This document shows, in pieces, positions 35,257-45,584 of a stretch of 64,000 bases of DNA; position 1 is the first letter of the stretch, and the number at the start of each line of letters is the position of its first letter. Both the position numbers and the translations under genes were made by a program. Source of the DNA: Hypoxylon rubiginosum (Eukaryota; Ascomycota; Sordariomycetes; Xylariales; Hypoxylaceae); assembly GCA_902806565.1 (NCBI GenBank), contig CADCXA010000021.1:372001-436000 (forward strand). Reading direction: 5' to 3'. The notes under the pieces are model-generated. The model did not search any database. It was not told the DNA's origin and saw only the letters and a list, made by a program, of their open reading frames with translations.

Positions 35257-36164
35257 TCATCCAGATTCATCTACTCTCTCGCCCTTTCCCGGACGCATAT
35301 GTTCTAATATGAATCTCATACTCTCGTTGCAGGGCTCTGGCGGTCCTCTAAAATATACATCGGCGACAAAGATCTCCACGGCGAGACCAACGGTCGACTT
35401 CTCGAATTTCTGCCCCCGAGAGTCCTCGAAGGCTGTGCCGTCAACGAGAGACTCGACCGTGGACGTAACCTTCTCCATCTGGGTTAGATATTCTTGCGGA
35501 TACGCATCCCATAACTCCTTGGGCAGCAGGTTTGTCCGCACCGATCCAGGACAGATAGCATACGTTCTTATCCCATCTTCATGAAAGATGGGAGCAACAG
35601 AGCGCATGAAATTCAGCATGCCTGCCTTGGACGCTGCGTAAAGAGGCGTGATTGCTTGAGGGTACTAAGAATGTATGAGGTATGGATCGCATGATGTCTG
35701 CCCTTTGACAGGATAATACTCACTATGCCTGCAATACTCGACGTTATAATAAGGACACAGTCCTTGCCGCTATTCGTGTTCGCCCTGAAGTAGTGTTGCG
35801 CAAGGTAACTCGTTCTGATTACTCCCTTGAGATTGACATCGATGCTCAGCTCCTCCGGTTCCGGGAGCGGCGAAGATAGGTCATGCCTCTCGAAGAACTT
35901 CCCGTTTTCCATAATACCGGCGTTTGCAAACACGAAGTCGAGCCGACCTTCATTCTTAAAGACGGCATCGAACGAAGAGGATAGAGAGTCCCAGGAGGCG
36001 ACGTCGACCTTGTGGGAAATGCAGTTGCTCAGACTAGCCACCCCGTCAACTTCGTGTAAGTCGAAAATGTGTACGTGCCAACCCTTCCGGGATAGCACCT
36101 CCACGACGGCAAGTCCTAAGCCTGATGCGCCGCCGGTAATGATGGCTACTTTGGAATTTGACAT
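35257..36164 (-). CDS. Classical short-chain dehydrogenase/reductase, possible tailoring enzyme
   Basis: The predicted protein has 282 aa in two exons, 36164-35724 and 35664-35257 (59-bp intron). It has the cofactor loop TGGASGLG (10-17), an acidic residue after strand 2 (HIFDLHE) that favours NAD(H), NAG at 81-83, the catalytic serine region ITSSIAGI (140-147) and YAASK (Tyr156, Lys160). The layout resembles the 15-hydroxyprostaglandin-dehydrogenase-like branch of fungal SDRs. It is convergent with the regulator, 266 bp apart. It could oxidise or reduce an alcohol on the cluster product, or it could be an unrelated flanking gene. No CGG-N3-CCG site was seen upstream, which argues mildly for the second option. 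Confidence 0.87.
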
Positions 36165-37501
36165 TCTTTATATGTAATGTTTAAATCATCGATTTTTTAG
36201 ATACACGCTGAAAGAAAAGCTTTTAGAAGCGGCTGAGGCTCGTGGTTTCGTCCTTGTTACATAACATTCTCGGTAAGGTTCCCCGCATCGGCATTTCTTA
36301 ATGCTTCATCCACTACTATGCTTGCCCTTAGGCTGGAGGATGCACCGTGGACCTTCGTGAGATACATAATAAACTTAGATAGAGCCTTTTGGTTGAGATT
36401 CGCCCTTGAAAGACGTGTGGCGTATTCGGCGTGTTGGAAATAAGATTTGATATGTTACCTAGAGCTTCTCTTGTCTGTATTGGAACTTTTCAGAGTATTA
36501 CGGGCTATCGGTGCCTCTCTAAAGTCTTGCGAGTAGTCAAACAAAAGCAACCGTTATTTACTGCCTTGATATTAGGCAAACTAAAACACACATTACCACG
36601 ACTTACTAGAGCATCATATAACGTACAAGACGACGAATCGGCTTGTTATGCTCTTGAGTGTGTTTGGCGATCATCAGTCAGCTCTGATGATTGTGATGCG
36701 GTTGATAACGACATCGATACTTCAGTGTCGTACCGAGTTGAATGATGTCCCTCTTAGGTACTCGACTAGATTCTACGTTTACCGAGCATACAGCCTAATA
36801 GGCCGGTGAGAGAATTCGGATCCATTTTACCTAGGTCACCGGCGAGTATGACGGCAGACTAACGATGCATGGGTGAATGGTCATTTATGACCTGTAAAAT
36901 TGTGTGTAGACCGGCTATCTACGGCTAGCATTCAGGATGTTAAACGTTGTGACGAGGCTACGAACCCTCTTAACATGATCTTGAGAAAGGTGTTGAAGAA
37001 ATATGTACTGAGAGATGCTGATCAGCCTCAATGTGGCTTCGTTCCTCGGCGCGGGCTGGCGGGCTATCAACGTGCAGGTGAGACCTTATCTAGCGGATAT
37101 CTGTGGGTCTGGATTGGTGGGGAGCTCAGCTGGCCAGCTGGCAGCGGTTCACCGCTTTCTATTTTGGGAAGTCCGAATCAACATGGGTCTCGACCCCAAG
37201 TCGCGACGCCATCTCAGGACAGGAGCGCCCTCCAGGCCGCGATAGCATAACAGCCTCCGGTTCCTGCCTTCTTCACCACACTCTCACAATGTGTTCGGGT
37301 TGATGTAACTCGGACAAGAAAAAGATAACCCCACTGTACATTTATTTCTTTTCACCGGCTTATCTTCCTATTCTTTTTTCTTCCTCTTCCTTAATAACTT
37401 TCCCTTGATGAACTTCACGACGCGCATGTATATTTCATTCAATCCACCATGCACTTATTTGCTTGACTCGCATCCTAGTAGCATCGTCGCTCCCCGATAT
37501 C
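36165..37501. other. Intergenic region, right border of the cluster
   Basis: No gene is supported. Two open frames of about 100-115 codons (36431-36745 and 36900-37250) have no recognisable motif and were not called. The last 200 bp are pyrimidine-rich, as expected for the leader of the next gene. Confidence 0.5.
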
Positions 37502-40500
37502 ATGGATCGCAACTCACCAAAAACTGCAGGGGTCCTGACTGCGAAGCCCAACGGAATCAGCAACGGCAACAGTCGCGGTGGTAGAAATCCGACCCAACCC
37601 TTTGGCAATCGACGACCGTCGAAAAAGAGTACCAGTAAACCCGAATCTAAAGAGAACATTACATCCGATACAGACGCTAGCACCAGTCCCAGCTCTCGAC
37701 ATCCGCTATACTCGAGCCCGAAATACATTCGCAACAGTTCTAGCCTCAGCGCATCATCACAAAAACATCCTGAATCGCCGCGCGAAACCCGAATACCTCG
37801 CCCGACGAACACCGCACCCACACCCGCTTCACTGAACCAGCAGAACAGGTTAGGCCATCTACAAACCCAATCTCTCGACATGCGCCAACCTATGAGTATG
37901 AAGTCGGCTTTTGCGCTGGCCCAAAAGCAAGAGGCCGACGACGACCCCGACGACACCTTCAGTATAAAACAGGCATTCAATATGGCCAGCGCCGAGATGA
38001 ACGGACGTATCGATGGCTCCCCTAGTCCCGCTCCACGACACATAAGACGGCAATCTTACGGCGCAATTCCACAGTCAACATTGGCTAGCAAACCAAATGG
38101 CGATCTCGGATCTCGGCTTCAACAATTCGACCGAAACCACAAGCTCGGAGCAGGGAACGGTCCGCTTAATGGCTTATTCGGCAAAACTCGAGTTGGCCCT
38201 AAAGTCTCGGAGACTGGAAATGTTCTTGCTAAGAAGGCCAGCAACAGTAGCCTTAGAGGATCCCCAGCGCGCCGCAGAGATAGTCAGTGGGATGGTGTTC
38301 CAACAACGAGGGAGGACCCAATCGCTACGGATCTAGCCGTTAGTCCAGCCGACCTTCAGCGCAATGACAAGCATGTTCCTATTCCGTCCATCGAGTATGA
38401 ATCTGCTAGCGACGAGCGAGCCTCCCCGAACGATCGACTCGCTCAACCATCACCCGAAAAGAGCCAGAACTGGCAATTAGATGCCGACTTTACAGCCGGA
38501 GATATTCAGATTTCCGACAGCCCTCGTATCCGCACCGCCCAATCCAACGGGAGGCCTTCACGACGCCCATCAAGCATTACGAATTCCCCAGTTGGTGGCA
38601 CGCCAGGTCTGCGCCGTATCAACAATCGGCTTGACCAGATCCGACAGAAGGAAATTGAGGCTGCAAATGCTGTCCTGCCGGAAGAACCATCGACCGTATC
38701 CAAACGACGCAACAGTCGAATTGAGGAAGTACGCGCGCGAGAAATAGAGGCGTTATCTAAACGAGCAGTAGCTACGAGCCGGCTCGATGAGATAAGGGTC
38801 AGAAATTCCGAAGCACGTTCAGAATCTCCAGAGACCGGGAGAAGCTCTAACAGAGAAGATCTACGGGGGAGTTCATTTGAATTGGAGAACGAAACTACAA
38901 AGACTCCAGACAACAAAGCGGGCTCAGAGACGAAAGGAGAACATGTCTCAGACACGCCTGTTACAATCTTCCGAAATACGAGTGACGAGAAACTCAGTGA
39001 TACGCCTAAAGGAGAGGGAAATGGCTCCAAGACTGAGGACAGAAAGAGCACTCAACTGCCACGTAATGATTCCCACGACTTGCTTCGACGTCTTGCACGA
39101 GCGACTAGCGCTAGCCCTCCTGTTGACAAGATTGAACAACAGGTTGTCTCAAATGATCCTCCGTCAAAAGGGGAGTCTGAGAGTAGAGAGGATAGTCGAT
39201 CACGTCTGACGCGAGAAGAGAAGAGAAGGTCGAAGAATCCGGAGATTAAGAGCTCCAGAGAAAGGCCAACAGTGGGATTCGCAGGTCTCCGAAGCCGGTT
39301 GTCCAGTGATTCGATCCGAGAAAAACGGGCTAGCCAACATGGCTCGGAAGTGGACCCTACGGATCGTATTGAAGCTGAGTTGAAACTGTTTGCGCCTGTC
39401 GACAATTATTCTGAGAAGGGTTCTGTCCGGGCACCGTCGCCTTTACCATCGGAGCCTGAGGAAGATACGCCCCGACCAAACAAAATCGACCCGTTGACGC
39501 AACCTACTCCACGTGTCACTGGGGCATATGTTGAGACACCTGCTACTATCAAAGTCAAGCAAGAGTACAGCTCAGACGAGCAGAAGGCGCTGGATAACCT
39601 TAGCCAAATTTCAAGTGTGCCTGAGCTTCGCAGCAGGAGCTCTAGTGAGCCATTAAATAAAGGCGGCGTCACCCAAGAAGAAAGCAAAGATGCGAAGCGC
39701 CCAAGAACCTCAGTACCGCGATCATCCTCAGCACCTACGCCTTCGCGTCGCCCCAGGTCTGCCTTGAGACGGCGTCGAACAATTCGCCCTCTGATTAACA
39801 CAGCCAAGCCTCCGTCTGTTAAAGAGGACATCCGCGCTATTTTACGTCTGAATCAAATTGACGATTCGAGTCTTGATGACTTCGATTCCATCATTGAGGA
39901 CCAGGAAATTGACGAGGAAGATCTCGAGCAAATGGTGAACGATACCATACATAAGATCGATGACGATTTCGGGCCTTCGGGACTCTCGGAGCGGGACCGC
40001 GAACTCCAGGTATATGACAGGATGAGCAAATCGCTGAGGACTGGTCTTCTAGGCATCCGATCCGCCAAAAAGGGGATCGAACGCTTAGAAGATAAGGTCA
40101 TGCACACCGAGCACAAGGTAGATCAGGCTCATACTGACCTGAATGGCTCCAGCGTCAAAAGCGAGATATATATCCCCTCGAAACCGAGTGATGCTACTCC
40201 TGCAATCGTCATCATTCCTGCTCTGTACCAGAGATCTCCTAAATTCAAACTCACGAAATTCGGTCTAATTACCCTCATTGCGTCGATATGGTACATCATC
40301 GAGTCGATTTTCTGCTTCCTGTATGTGGCAGACTACAACTGCACGCCGGCTGTACCATGCGATTGGTCGCCAAACGAGCCATACTTTCCTTATGCGATTC
40401 CCTTCATGTTGGATGAATGGTCTACAGGAGGTAAAGGGCGCGAACTGACGTGGAGGGCCGGAGAAGAGATAGGAGATATACTTGCTGAATTCTCGGACTG

Positions 40501-40735
40501 GGTCACGAATACCGACTTCACCCAGTTCGATGAAATGTATATGAACGTATGGCAGCGCAAGAGACACAGGAGAAGGCTGGTAAAACATGGCCTCATCCCC
40601 AAGTGGATACCACCACCGGGCTACAAGCCTCAGTATGCAGGATGGAATGCTGCACGTTTAGCTGGGGAAGCTGCTGAAGAGTACGGATATGAGGCCGAGG
40701 ACGAAACCATGAGCGCAGACGAGAGGGTTAGCTGA
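37502..40735 (+). CDS. Large disordered protein with one C-terminal membrane span, function unknown
   Basis: This is one uninterrupted frame of 1077 aa from the ATG at 37502; an upstream TTG (37463) would add 13 residues. About the first 760 residues are rich in Ser, Arg, Pro and charged residues with no obvious fold. Inside are three related motifs, RLDQIRQKEIEA, RIEEVRAREIEA and RLDEIRVRNSEA (about 376-440), and a pair, KSAFALAQKQE and KQAFNMASAE (about 137-170). An acidic helical region (about 785-830) precedes a single hydrophobic span (about residues 920-940, LITLIASIWYIIESIFCFLY). A Trp/Tyr-rich tail of about 130 residues follows. The arrangement suggests a tail region anchored in a membrane, possibly the nuclear envelope or ER, but I do not recognise the family. 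Codon use and length indicate a real gene. Confidence 0.8.
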   Translation: MDRNSPKTAGVLTAKPNGISNGNSRGGRNPTQPFGNRRPSKKSTSKPESKENITSDTDASTSPSSRHPLYSSPKYIRNSSSLSASSQKHPESPRETRIPRPTNTAPTPASLNQQNRLGHLQTQSLDMRQPMSMKSAFALAQKQEADDDPDDTFSIKQAFNMASAEMNGRIDGSPSPAPRHIRRQSYGAIPQSTLASKPNGDLGSRLQQFDRNHKLGAGNGPLNGLFGKTRVGPKVSETGNVLAKKASNSSLRGSPARRRDSQWDGVPTTREDPIATDLAVSPADLQRNDKHVPIPSIEYESASDERASPNDRLAQPSPEKSQNWQLDADFTAGDIQISDSPRIRTAQSNGRPSRRPSSITNSPVGGTPGLRRINNRLDQIRQKEIEAANAVLPEEPSTVSKRRNSRIEEVRAREIEALSKRAVATSRLDEIRVRNSEARSESPETGRSSNREDLRGSSFELENETTKTPDNKAGSETKGEHVSDTPVTIFRNTSDEKLSDTPKGEGNGSKTEDRKSTQLPRNDSHDLLRRLARATSASPPVDKIEQQVVSNDPPSKGESESREDSRSRLTREEKRRSKNPEIKSSRERPTVGFAGLRSRLSSDSIREKRASQHGSEVDPTDRIEAELKLFAPVDNYSEKGSVRAPSPLPSEPEEDTPRPNKIDPLTQPTPRVTGAYVETPATIKVKQEYSSDEQKALDNLSQISSVPELRSRSSSEPLNKGGVTQEESKDAKRPRTSVPRSSSAPTPSRRPRSALRRRRTIRPLINTAKPPSVKEDIRAILRLNQIDDSSLDDFDSIIEDQEIDEEDLEQMVNDTIHKIDDDFGPSGLSERDRELQVYDRMSKSLRTGLLGIRSAKKGIERLEDKVMHTEHKVDQAHTDLNGSSVKSEIYIPSKPSDATPAIVIIPALYQRSPKFKLTKFGLITLIASIWYIIESIFCFLYVADYNCTPAVPCDWSPNEPYFPYAIPFMLDEWSTGGKGRELTWRAGEEIGDILAEFSDWVTNTDFTQFDEMYMNVWQRKRHRRRLVKHGLIPKWIPPPGYKPQYAGWNAARLAGEAAEEYGYEAEDETMSADERVS

Positions 40736-42363
40736 GACCGAGGGCTGGTACGGTACAAACTACGACCGTTCTTTCGGTTCTAATGAGAATATCGTTTTTA
40801 CGAATATGGTCCTACATAAATTCCCGAGTGAGATCATCCGTTGTCGGCTTAGGTATGCGGTGTACAGGCTGCACAAAAAAAATCTTTCTCCAAACTAGAG
40901 ATTGTGAGATCGAAAAAAAAGGTCATCCTTTAATACCATACAATCATGAAAAAAAACCCCTTTTACGCAACTTTTATAGCATTGCCTACCCAGGTACCTA
41001 CCTAGGTAGGAAGTATAGTAGTGACCTTGTACACAAATGTTTTGTTCCCTATTGCGCTATTATCTTTAGCAAAGTGAATAGATAGGGCAGGGCCGGCACA
41101 TTCGGCCACATGTAGAATGTTACCAAATAAGCTGTTATCTTGGCAAGATGACTGCGTTAACCAGTCTGTTCGTGAGGACTCTAGTATACCTTAGGAGGTA
41201 GGCATACCATATACTACCTCGAAGTTACGTCGATCACCAACGTTCAACGTTGTATTTACAAACTCATGGACAAAGTAACATGATATTTTGAAGTGTAACG
41301 GGGGTGTCTCAAAATAACTGCATTGCTGTTTTCTTCTGGGAGGGTAGGCAGGGTAGGGGGCAGGGGGCCGTCAAGGGGGGCCGATCCGGATTAGGGGTCG
41401 GTTAGCCTACTGGCGGAAGTGGAGATCGCAACCGTTGGCTGTGTTAGATAGACAGTATACGTGGCGCAGTTAAGAGGTCAGCCTTTCTCTATATATATGC
41501 TTAACTTCAGCTTCAGCTTTGTAAATTCAAGCGTAGTATGCGAGACCAGTACTGGTAAGATAAGCGCTACTTTCACAAGGTAGGTAGTGAAAGTAGTAGA
41601 CTACATGTATATAGTGGCGAGCCTTTATGACAAGACCCGTCTTGAGGCTTTCAATTCTTATTCTTATCTTTAGGCTGGTACCTTTTTATTTAACAATTTT
41701 TTGCCTCTCTACCGTACCTTATTTTCTCCTCGGTCTTATTTGGTGGGAAGAAGGCTTATTTATATACATACACGTACAGCGTCTGTACTCGGTGGAGGAG
41801 TGGAGAGGCCTCGAGAAGAGACTAGGAATAATGACCAACCTGAACGACGTGGTACGTCTCAGGGGCGTAGCTCGTGACCAGGACCAGCTGATGCTGGGGT
41901 CGGGATCGTCGACTCTCAAGGCTACTGCCGCTATCCGGTTAGATGGCCGCGAGAAACCGCAGTATAAATTAGAGCTTGATTCACAACAAGTGGCGTGATG
42001 GAAACCCGAGACGGTTAGAAAATACATTAAGTAGCTAAACTACCGCTCGCGAATGGTTTACTCCGCCTGGACGTATCGAAAGTAATGCAGTGCTTCGAAG
42101 CTCGACGTCCGTCTGAAGACTCAGCTGACGTCAGACGCTTTCTCCAGCGCTGAGTCTGTTTAGATGCGATATCGATAATGCAGTCAGCAACGTACCCAGG
42201 TAGGGCAGGGTAGGGTATGACAGGGAGAGTATTCCTCTCTACAGCCTCATAGATGCCTTGGACACAAACGTATTCACCGCCTAGCATATTTCACCAAATT
42301 GCCCCTTTGCGAACAGAAGGCCAAGATATTCCAAGCTGTCTTGAGGCCTACCCCTAGGTAGAC
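40736..42363. other. Intergenic region upstream of the HET gene
   Basis: No gene is supported. It contains a 14-bp perfect palindrome CCTACCTAGGTAGG at 40997-41010 and a G-rich run around 41340-41385. An open frame at 41627-41998 with a hydrophobic start was considered and rejected. Confidence 0.5.
40997..41010. repeat. Perfect 14-bp palindrome CCTACCTAGGTAGG
   Basis: Longest clean copy, with that at 51686, of the dispersed CCTAGG-centred palindrome family in the window. Confidence 0.75.
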
Positions 42364-44988
42364 ATGTGTGGTAAAGACCCGCCCATTATTAGCTCGAGTG
42401 ACCAGGGGAATCCTTATGACAGCCATGACAGCCTTTTCAACCCATTACACAGCCAAGATCAACAAGAGAAATTCCACCAAATATTTCCTTCTTTGTGCAG
42501 TCCAGGAGTTGAGCAAGTGTCTGAGAGCATATTTTATGTCTGGACCCCGGAGAAACAACTATACGACATTCGCCACACCCTCTTCAACCCGCTGAATACC
42601 CGCCGCCGTCGTGATGAGTGCCACAACATGTTCCGCTTCACGTGCGAGCCAATTTATAAAGCCGTACATAAGTCCTTCACGAATGATAAGGCCAACGAGA
42701 GATGCGCCGGACGACAGCTCCTGAGAGTCATCACCAGGTTCTGCAAGGGATGGCAGCTCCGAGAGTGCGCAAACCCAGAGTGTCGGGCTCGAAAGCAGGT
42801 AGTCCTGAAGCAACTGCCACCGTGCACCTGGGAGGCTCTACGAGAATGGATGGCTACGGCCGTATCCTGCTGGCAGACCGAAAGTTTCAAAGCCGAGTCT
42901 GATCCCGAGTGGAAGGCCCGTACTCTCGATGGCTTGGATAGGACGCTCAGTGCGTCTGGCTGGCGCGCAGGCCTCTTCCGGTTCGGAGTGCCGTATATTG
43001 GCCTCCTGGAGTGCGTGAACTTGGACGACGCCGCCCAGTCGACACTGGTGAGCAATCCATGCATCGACATTGTCGGCGTGTTCAACTTGTTTTACTGGCA
43101 CTACATGACCTTCGACGACGAGACGCCCACGGGTGGCAAATTCTTACAGTCGTGGACGGATTACCATTTATTATACGAGCCATGCTTTGTTCGCGAGGCC
43201 ATGCGACTAGACCTGTCGCCCGCGGTTCGTTCCGTCGGCATCTGCCCGAGCCGTTTTTGGAACTTGGCGGTCGAAGGCTCGGAAAGTTATATAACAGTGC
43301 TGTCGACCTTCATCGGCGTAGCTCTGGGCGATCTCCCGCCTCGAGGCGACAAGCATAAGGGGTGCACCTCACAGTTCTGTAACTTCGCCAATGATAACAG
43401 CACCGGCTTCACCCAGCTTCATAAGTGCAACCAGAAACATGGTGCTTCCCCGGGAGGAGATGAAATAACATTTCCTATGAAAGAGCTCGAGATCATATTC
43501 AAGTCCCCGTTGACCTCTTGGGTTCCTTCGTCCTGGGATGTCACATCCATATCACTCCTTCAGCCAAGGATCAACCTTGATCCAGCCTCCAAATACATGG
43601 CGTTATCGCATGTCTGGTCGGACGGCACGGGGGTAGGCATGAAGGAGGCTGGCTCCGCGAACCGTTGCCTTGTCGAATATTTCCAAAGTATCGCTCAGTG
43701 TCTCGGATGCAATGGTATCTGGTGGGACGCAATATGTCTGCCCAGTAGTCGAGTGGCGAGGCGGAGGGCTCTGGACCAGATGCTCGAGAACTTCGAGAGG
43801 GCTTCGTTCATGGTCATCCATGATATGGAGCTCGTCAACTTTGAATGGAGGGACGACGGAACCCCAGCCTTGGCCTTGATGCTATCGCCCTGGTTTACCC
43901 GAGGATGGACGGCTGCCGAATTCTTCGCGGCGAGACAAGGGCCGGGTCGAGTCAAGGTTCTATTCAAGTCGCCCGACGACTCCGGCCAACCCTGCATCAA
44001 GGACCTCGAAGACGAAGTCTTGGCGCCGATCCGAGGTCTTCATCAGGGTAGGTTCACGAACCTGCCGCACCTCGTAGCTTCAGAGGTTATCCGGCAAGTA
44101 TCCGGCGACGTTTGCAATCCAGGAACGAAGGCGGGGTACCGGATATCCGACCTTAATGTTCTCCTACGTATTCTCAGGCCCAGGACGACGTCGTGGGCCA
44201 GAGACCGGATGGTGCTCGGCGCCCTGCTAACGCTTCCCCGAAAAAAGTTTGACACGTCGCGCACGGAGCCTGAACTAGTGACGGACATACTACGAACGAT
44301 CAAACACCTGCCCGGGACAGCCATCTATCACGGCGAGATACCCATCGCCCAGCACGGACCGTGGTCGTGGTGCCCGCCGACCGTCTTCGATTTCGGCCGG
44401 ACTGGAACCGTCCTCATTCCGTCCGCCGCGGAGGGGCAAGGCGAGGGGTGTGAATTGACAGTTAAAGAGAGCGGTGTCGTCGAGGGTGTATTTACCATAT
44501 ATCACCTGCATGAGTCGGACCTAGGCGAATTATTGCCGTGCGGAACCCATCCGAGCATGGAAGCCCGTATCAGAAATGCGCTCGTAAGTTTTGCCGCCGG
44601 CTGCCCGACCTTGATCATGCAAGTGGAAGGCCAGGTTTGGCGGAGGCATATAGATCTATGGCTCCTAGCCGTCCCCGTGGCTACCCCCCTTTACGGGAAG
44701 ACGACAGATCTTACGCAAGGCTATCCCGGATTCGACGCCGCGAATCGCTGGAGATGCCGGTGGGTGGGATGTGTATATGCCGGTAACACTAGAAGGGGCG
44801 ACTTTTACGGAGAGAGGTTGGTAACTTTCGGTGAAGACGTAGACGATGCAGGCAATCCAGCTTCCGCCGTAGTGCCCCCTGACGAGGCCGTCGAGGAGGC
44901 AAAGAGCGTTTTGCTATTGTTAGAGAAACATAAAAGGGAGAGAATGGAAAGGGATGAAGCGGCACTCTCAGCCTTGTATGATCATTAG
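42364..44988 (+). CDS. HET-domain (heterokaryon incompatibility) protein
   Basis: This is one uninterrupted frame of 874 aa. Three HET blocks appear in order: YMALSHVWSDGTG (about residue 411), GIWWDAICLP (about 450) and WFTRGWTAAEFF (about 509). About 400 residues precede the domain and include a Cys-rich segment (CANPECRARK) that could bind metal. The C-terminal third has no recognised domain and ends in a charged helix. HET proteins trigger cell death on contact with genetically different strains or act in immune-like responses. The gene is intact. It is the second self/non-self type gene near the metabolite cluster, the other being the NLR at 8999. Confidence 0.9.
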   Translation: MCGKDPPIISSSDQGNPYDSHDSLFNPLHSQDQQEKFHQIFPSLCSPGVEQVSESIFYVWTPEKQLYDIRHTLFNPLNTRRRRDECHNMFRFTCEPIYKAVHKSFTNDKANERCAGRQLLRVITRFCKGWQLRECANPECRARKQVVLKQLPPCTWEALREWMATAVSCWQTESFKAESDPEWKARTLDGLDRTLSASGWRAGLFRFGVPYIGLLECVNLDDAAQSTLVSNPCIDIVGVFNLFYWHYMTFDDETPTGGKFLQSWTDYHLLYEPCFVREAMRLDLSPAVRSVGICPSRFWNLAVEGSESYITVLSTFIGVALGDLPPRGDKHKGCTSQFCNFANDNSTGFTQLHKCNQKHGASPGGDEITFPMKELEIIFKSPLTSWVPSSWDVTSISLLQPRINLDPASKYMALSHVWSDGTGVGMKEAGSANRCLVEYFQSIAQCLGCNGIWWDAICLPSSRVARRRALDQMLENFERASFMVIHDMELVNFEWRDDGTPALALMLSPWFTRGWTAAEFFAARQGPGRVKVLFKSPDDSGQPCIKDLEDEVLAPIRGLHQGRFTNLPHLVASEVIRQVSGDVCNPGTKAGYRISDLNVLLRILRPRTTSWARDRMVLGALLTLPRKKFDTSRTEPELVTDILRTIKHLPGTAIYHGEIPIAQHGPWSWCPPTVFDFGRTGTVLIPSAAEGQGEGCELTVKESGVVEGVFTIYHLHESDLGELLPCGTHPSMEARIRNALVSFAAGCPTLIMQVEGQVWRRHIDLWLLAVPVATPLYGKTTDLTQGYPGFDAANRWRCRWVGCVYAGNTRRGDFYGERLVTFGEDVDDAGNPASAVVPPDEAVEEAKSVLLLLEKHKRERMERDEAALSALYDH

Positions 44989-45584
44989 GTGGAAAAGGGG
45001 TTTATTTGGTAGCTTACGAGGACAAGGGCTTCGACCGCATGAGTTTGATTAGTAACCACCTCATATATAACATACTGGCACCTGAGGAGGACGTGGTTGT
45101 AATTATTCGCGTAGGGTAGGGCTAATGAAAAGTGCCCTATCCAGTTATCTCCCTACTTCATCCGCCGGCATATGTTACAATACAAAGACTACTTAACCTG
45201 GCCGATGCCACGTTGTTTTTATTCCCCCCCTTTTCCCTCGGCTTCCGAGTACTGCAGACGACACAACTCAAGTAAGTCAATATGCTGAACATATTTCAAT
45301 TATTAAGAGTTATCTTATTTATAATTATATATTATTACCGCCGAAGACAATAGCCATTGGTTGTGCGGCGCCGCATCCGATGCTCTCGGGTGGACGGCTG
45401 AATATTGGGTAAGATCAGATGCGGATAGTCGGTCCCCGTTCCTAGATCGTCGCGATGTCGCAAAATACAATTTGGTCGGTGGCTTATAACTGCGTACTCG
45501 CACTCTTTTTGAAATCTCAACCCATTTTTCAGTATTCGTGCCTTTTCCTTTTCGGATTCCAAATCCGAGAGACTGTCTGTGGCA
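44989..45584. other. Intergenic region upstream of the sugar transporter
   Basis: No gene is seen. Presumed promoter and leader of the transporter gene. Confidence 0.5.

Noticed and set aside
36900..37303. Overlapping open frames suggesting a transporter fragment upstream of 37502
   Set aside because: A short hydrophobic stretch is present, but no family motif and no splice chain supports a gene or pseudogene.
41627..41998. A 123-codon plus-strand frame with a hydrophobic N-terminus
   Set aside because: The hydrophobicity comes from a T-rich stretch. There is no homology signal and the spacer composition continues through it.
42654..43101. Antisense frames in the HET gene
   Set aside because: Shadows of the 874-codon sense frame, with no domain.
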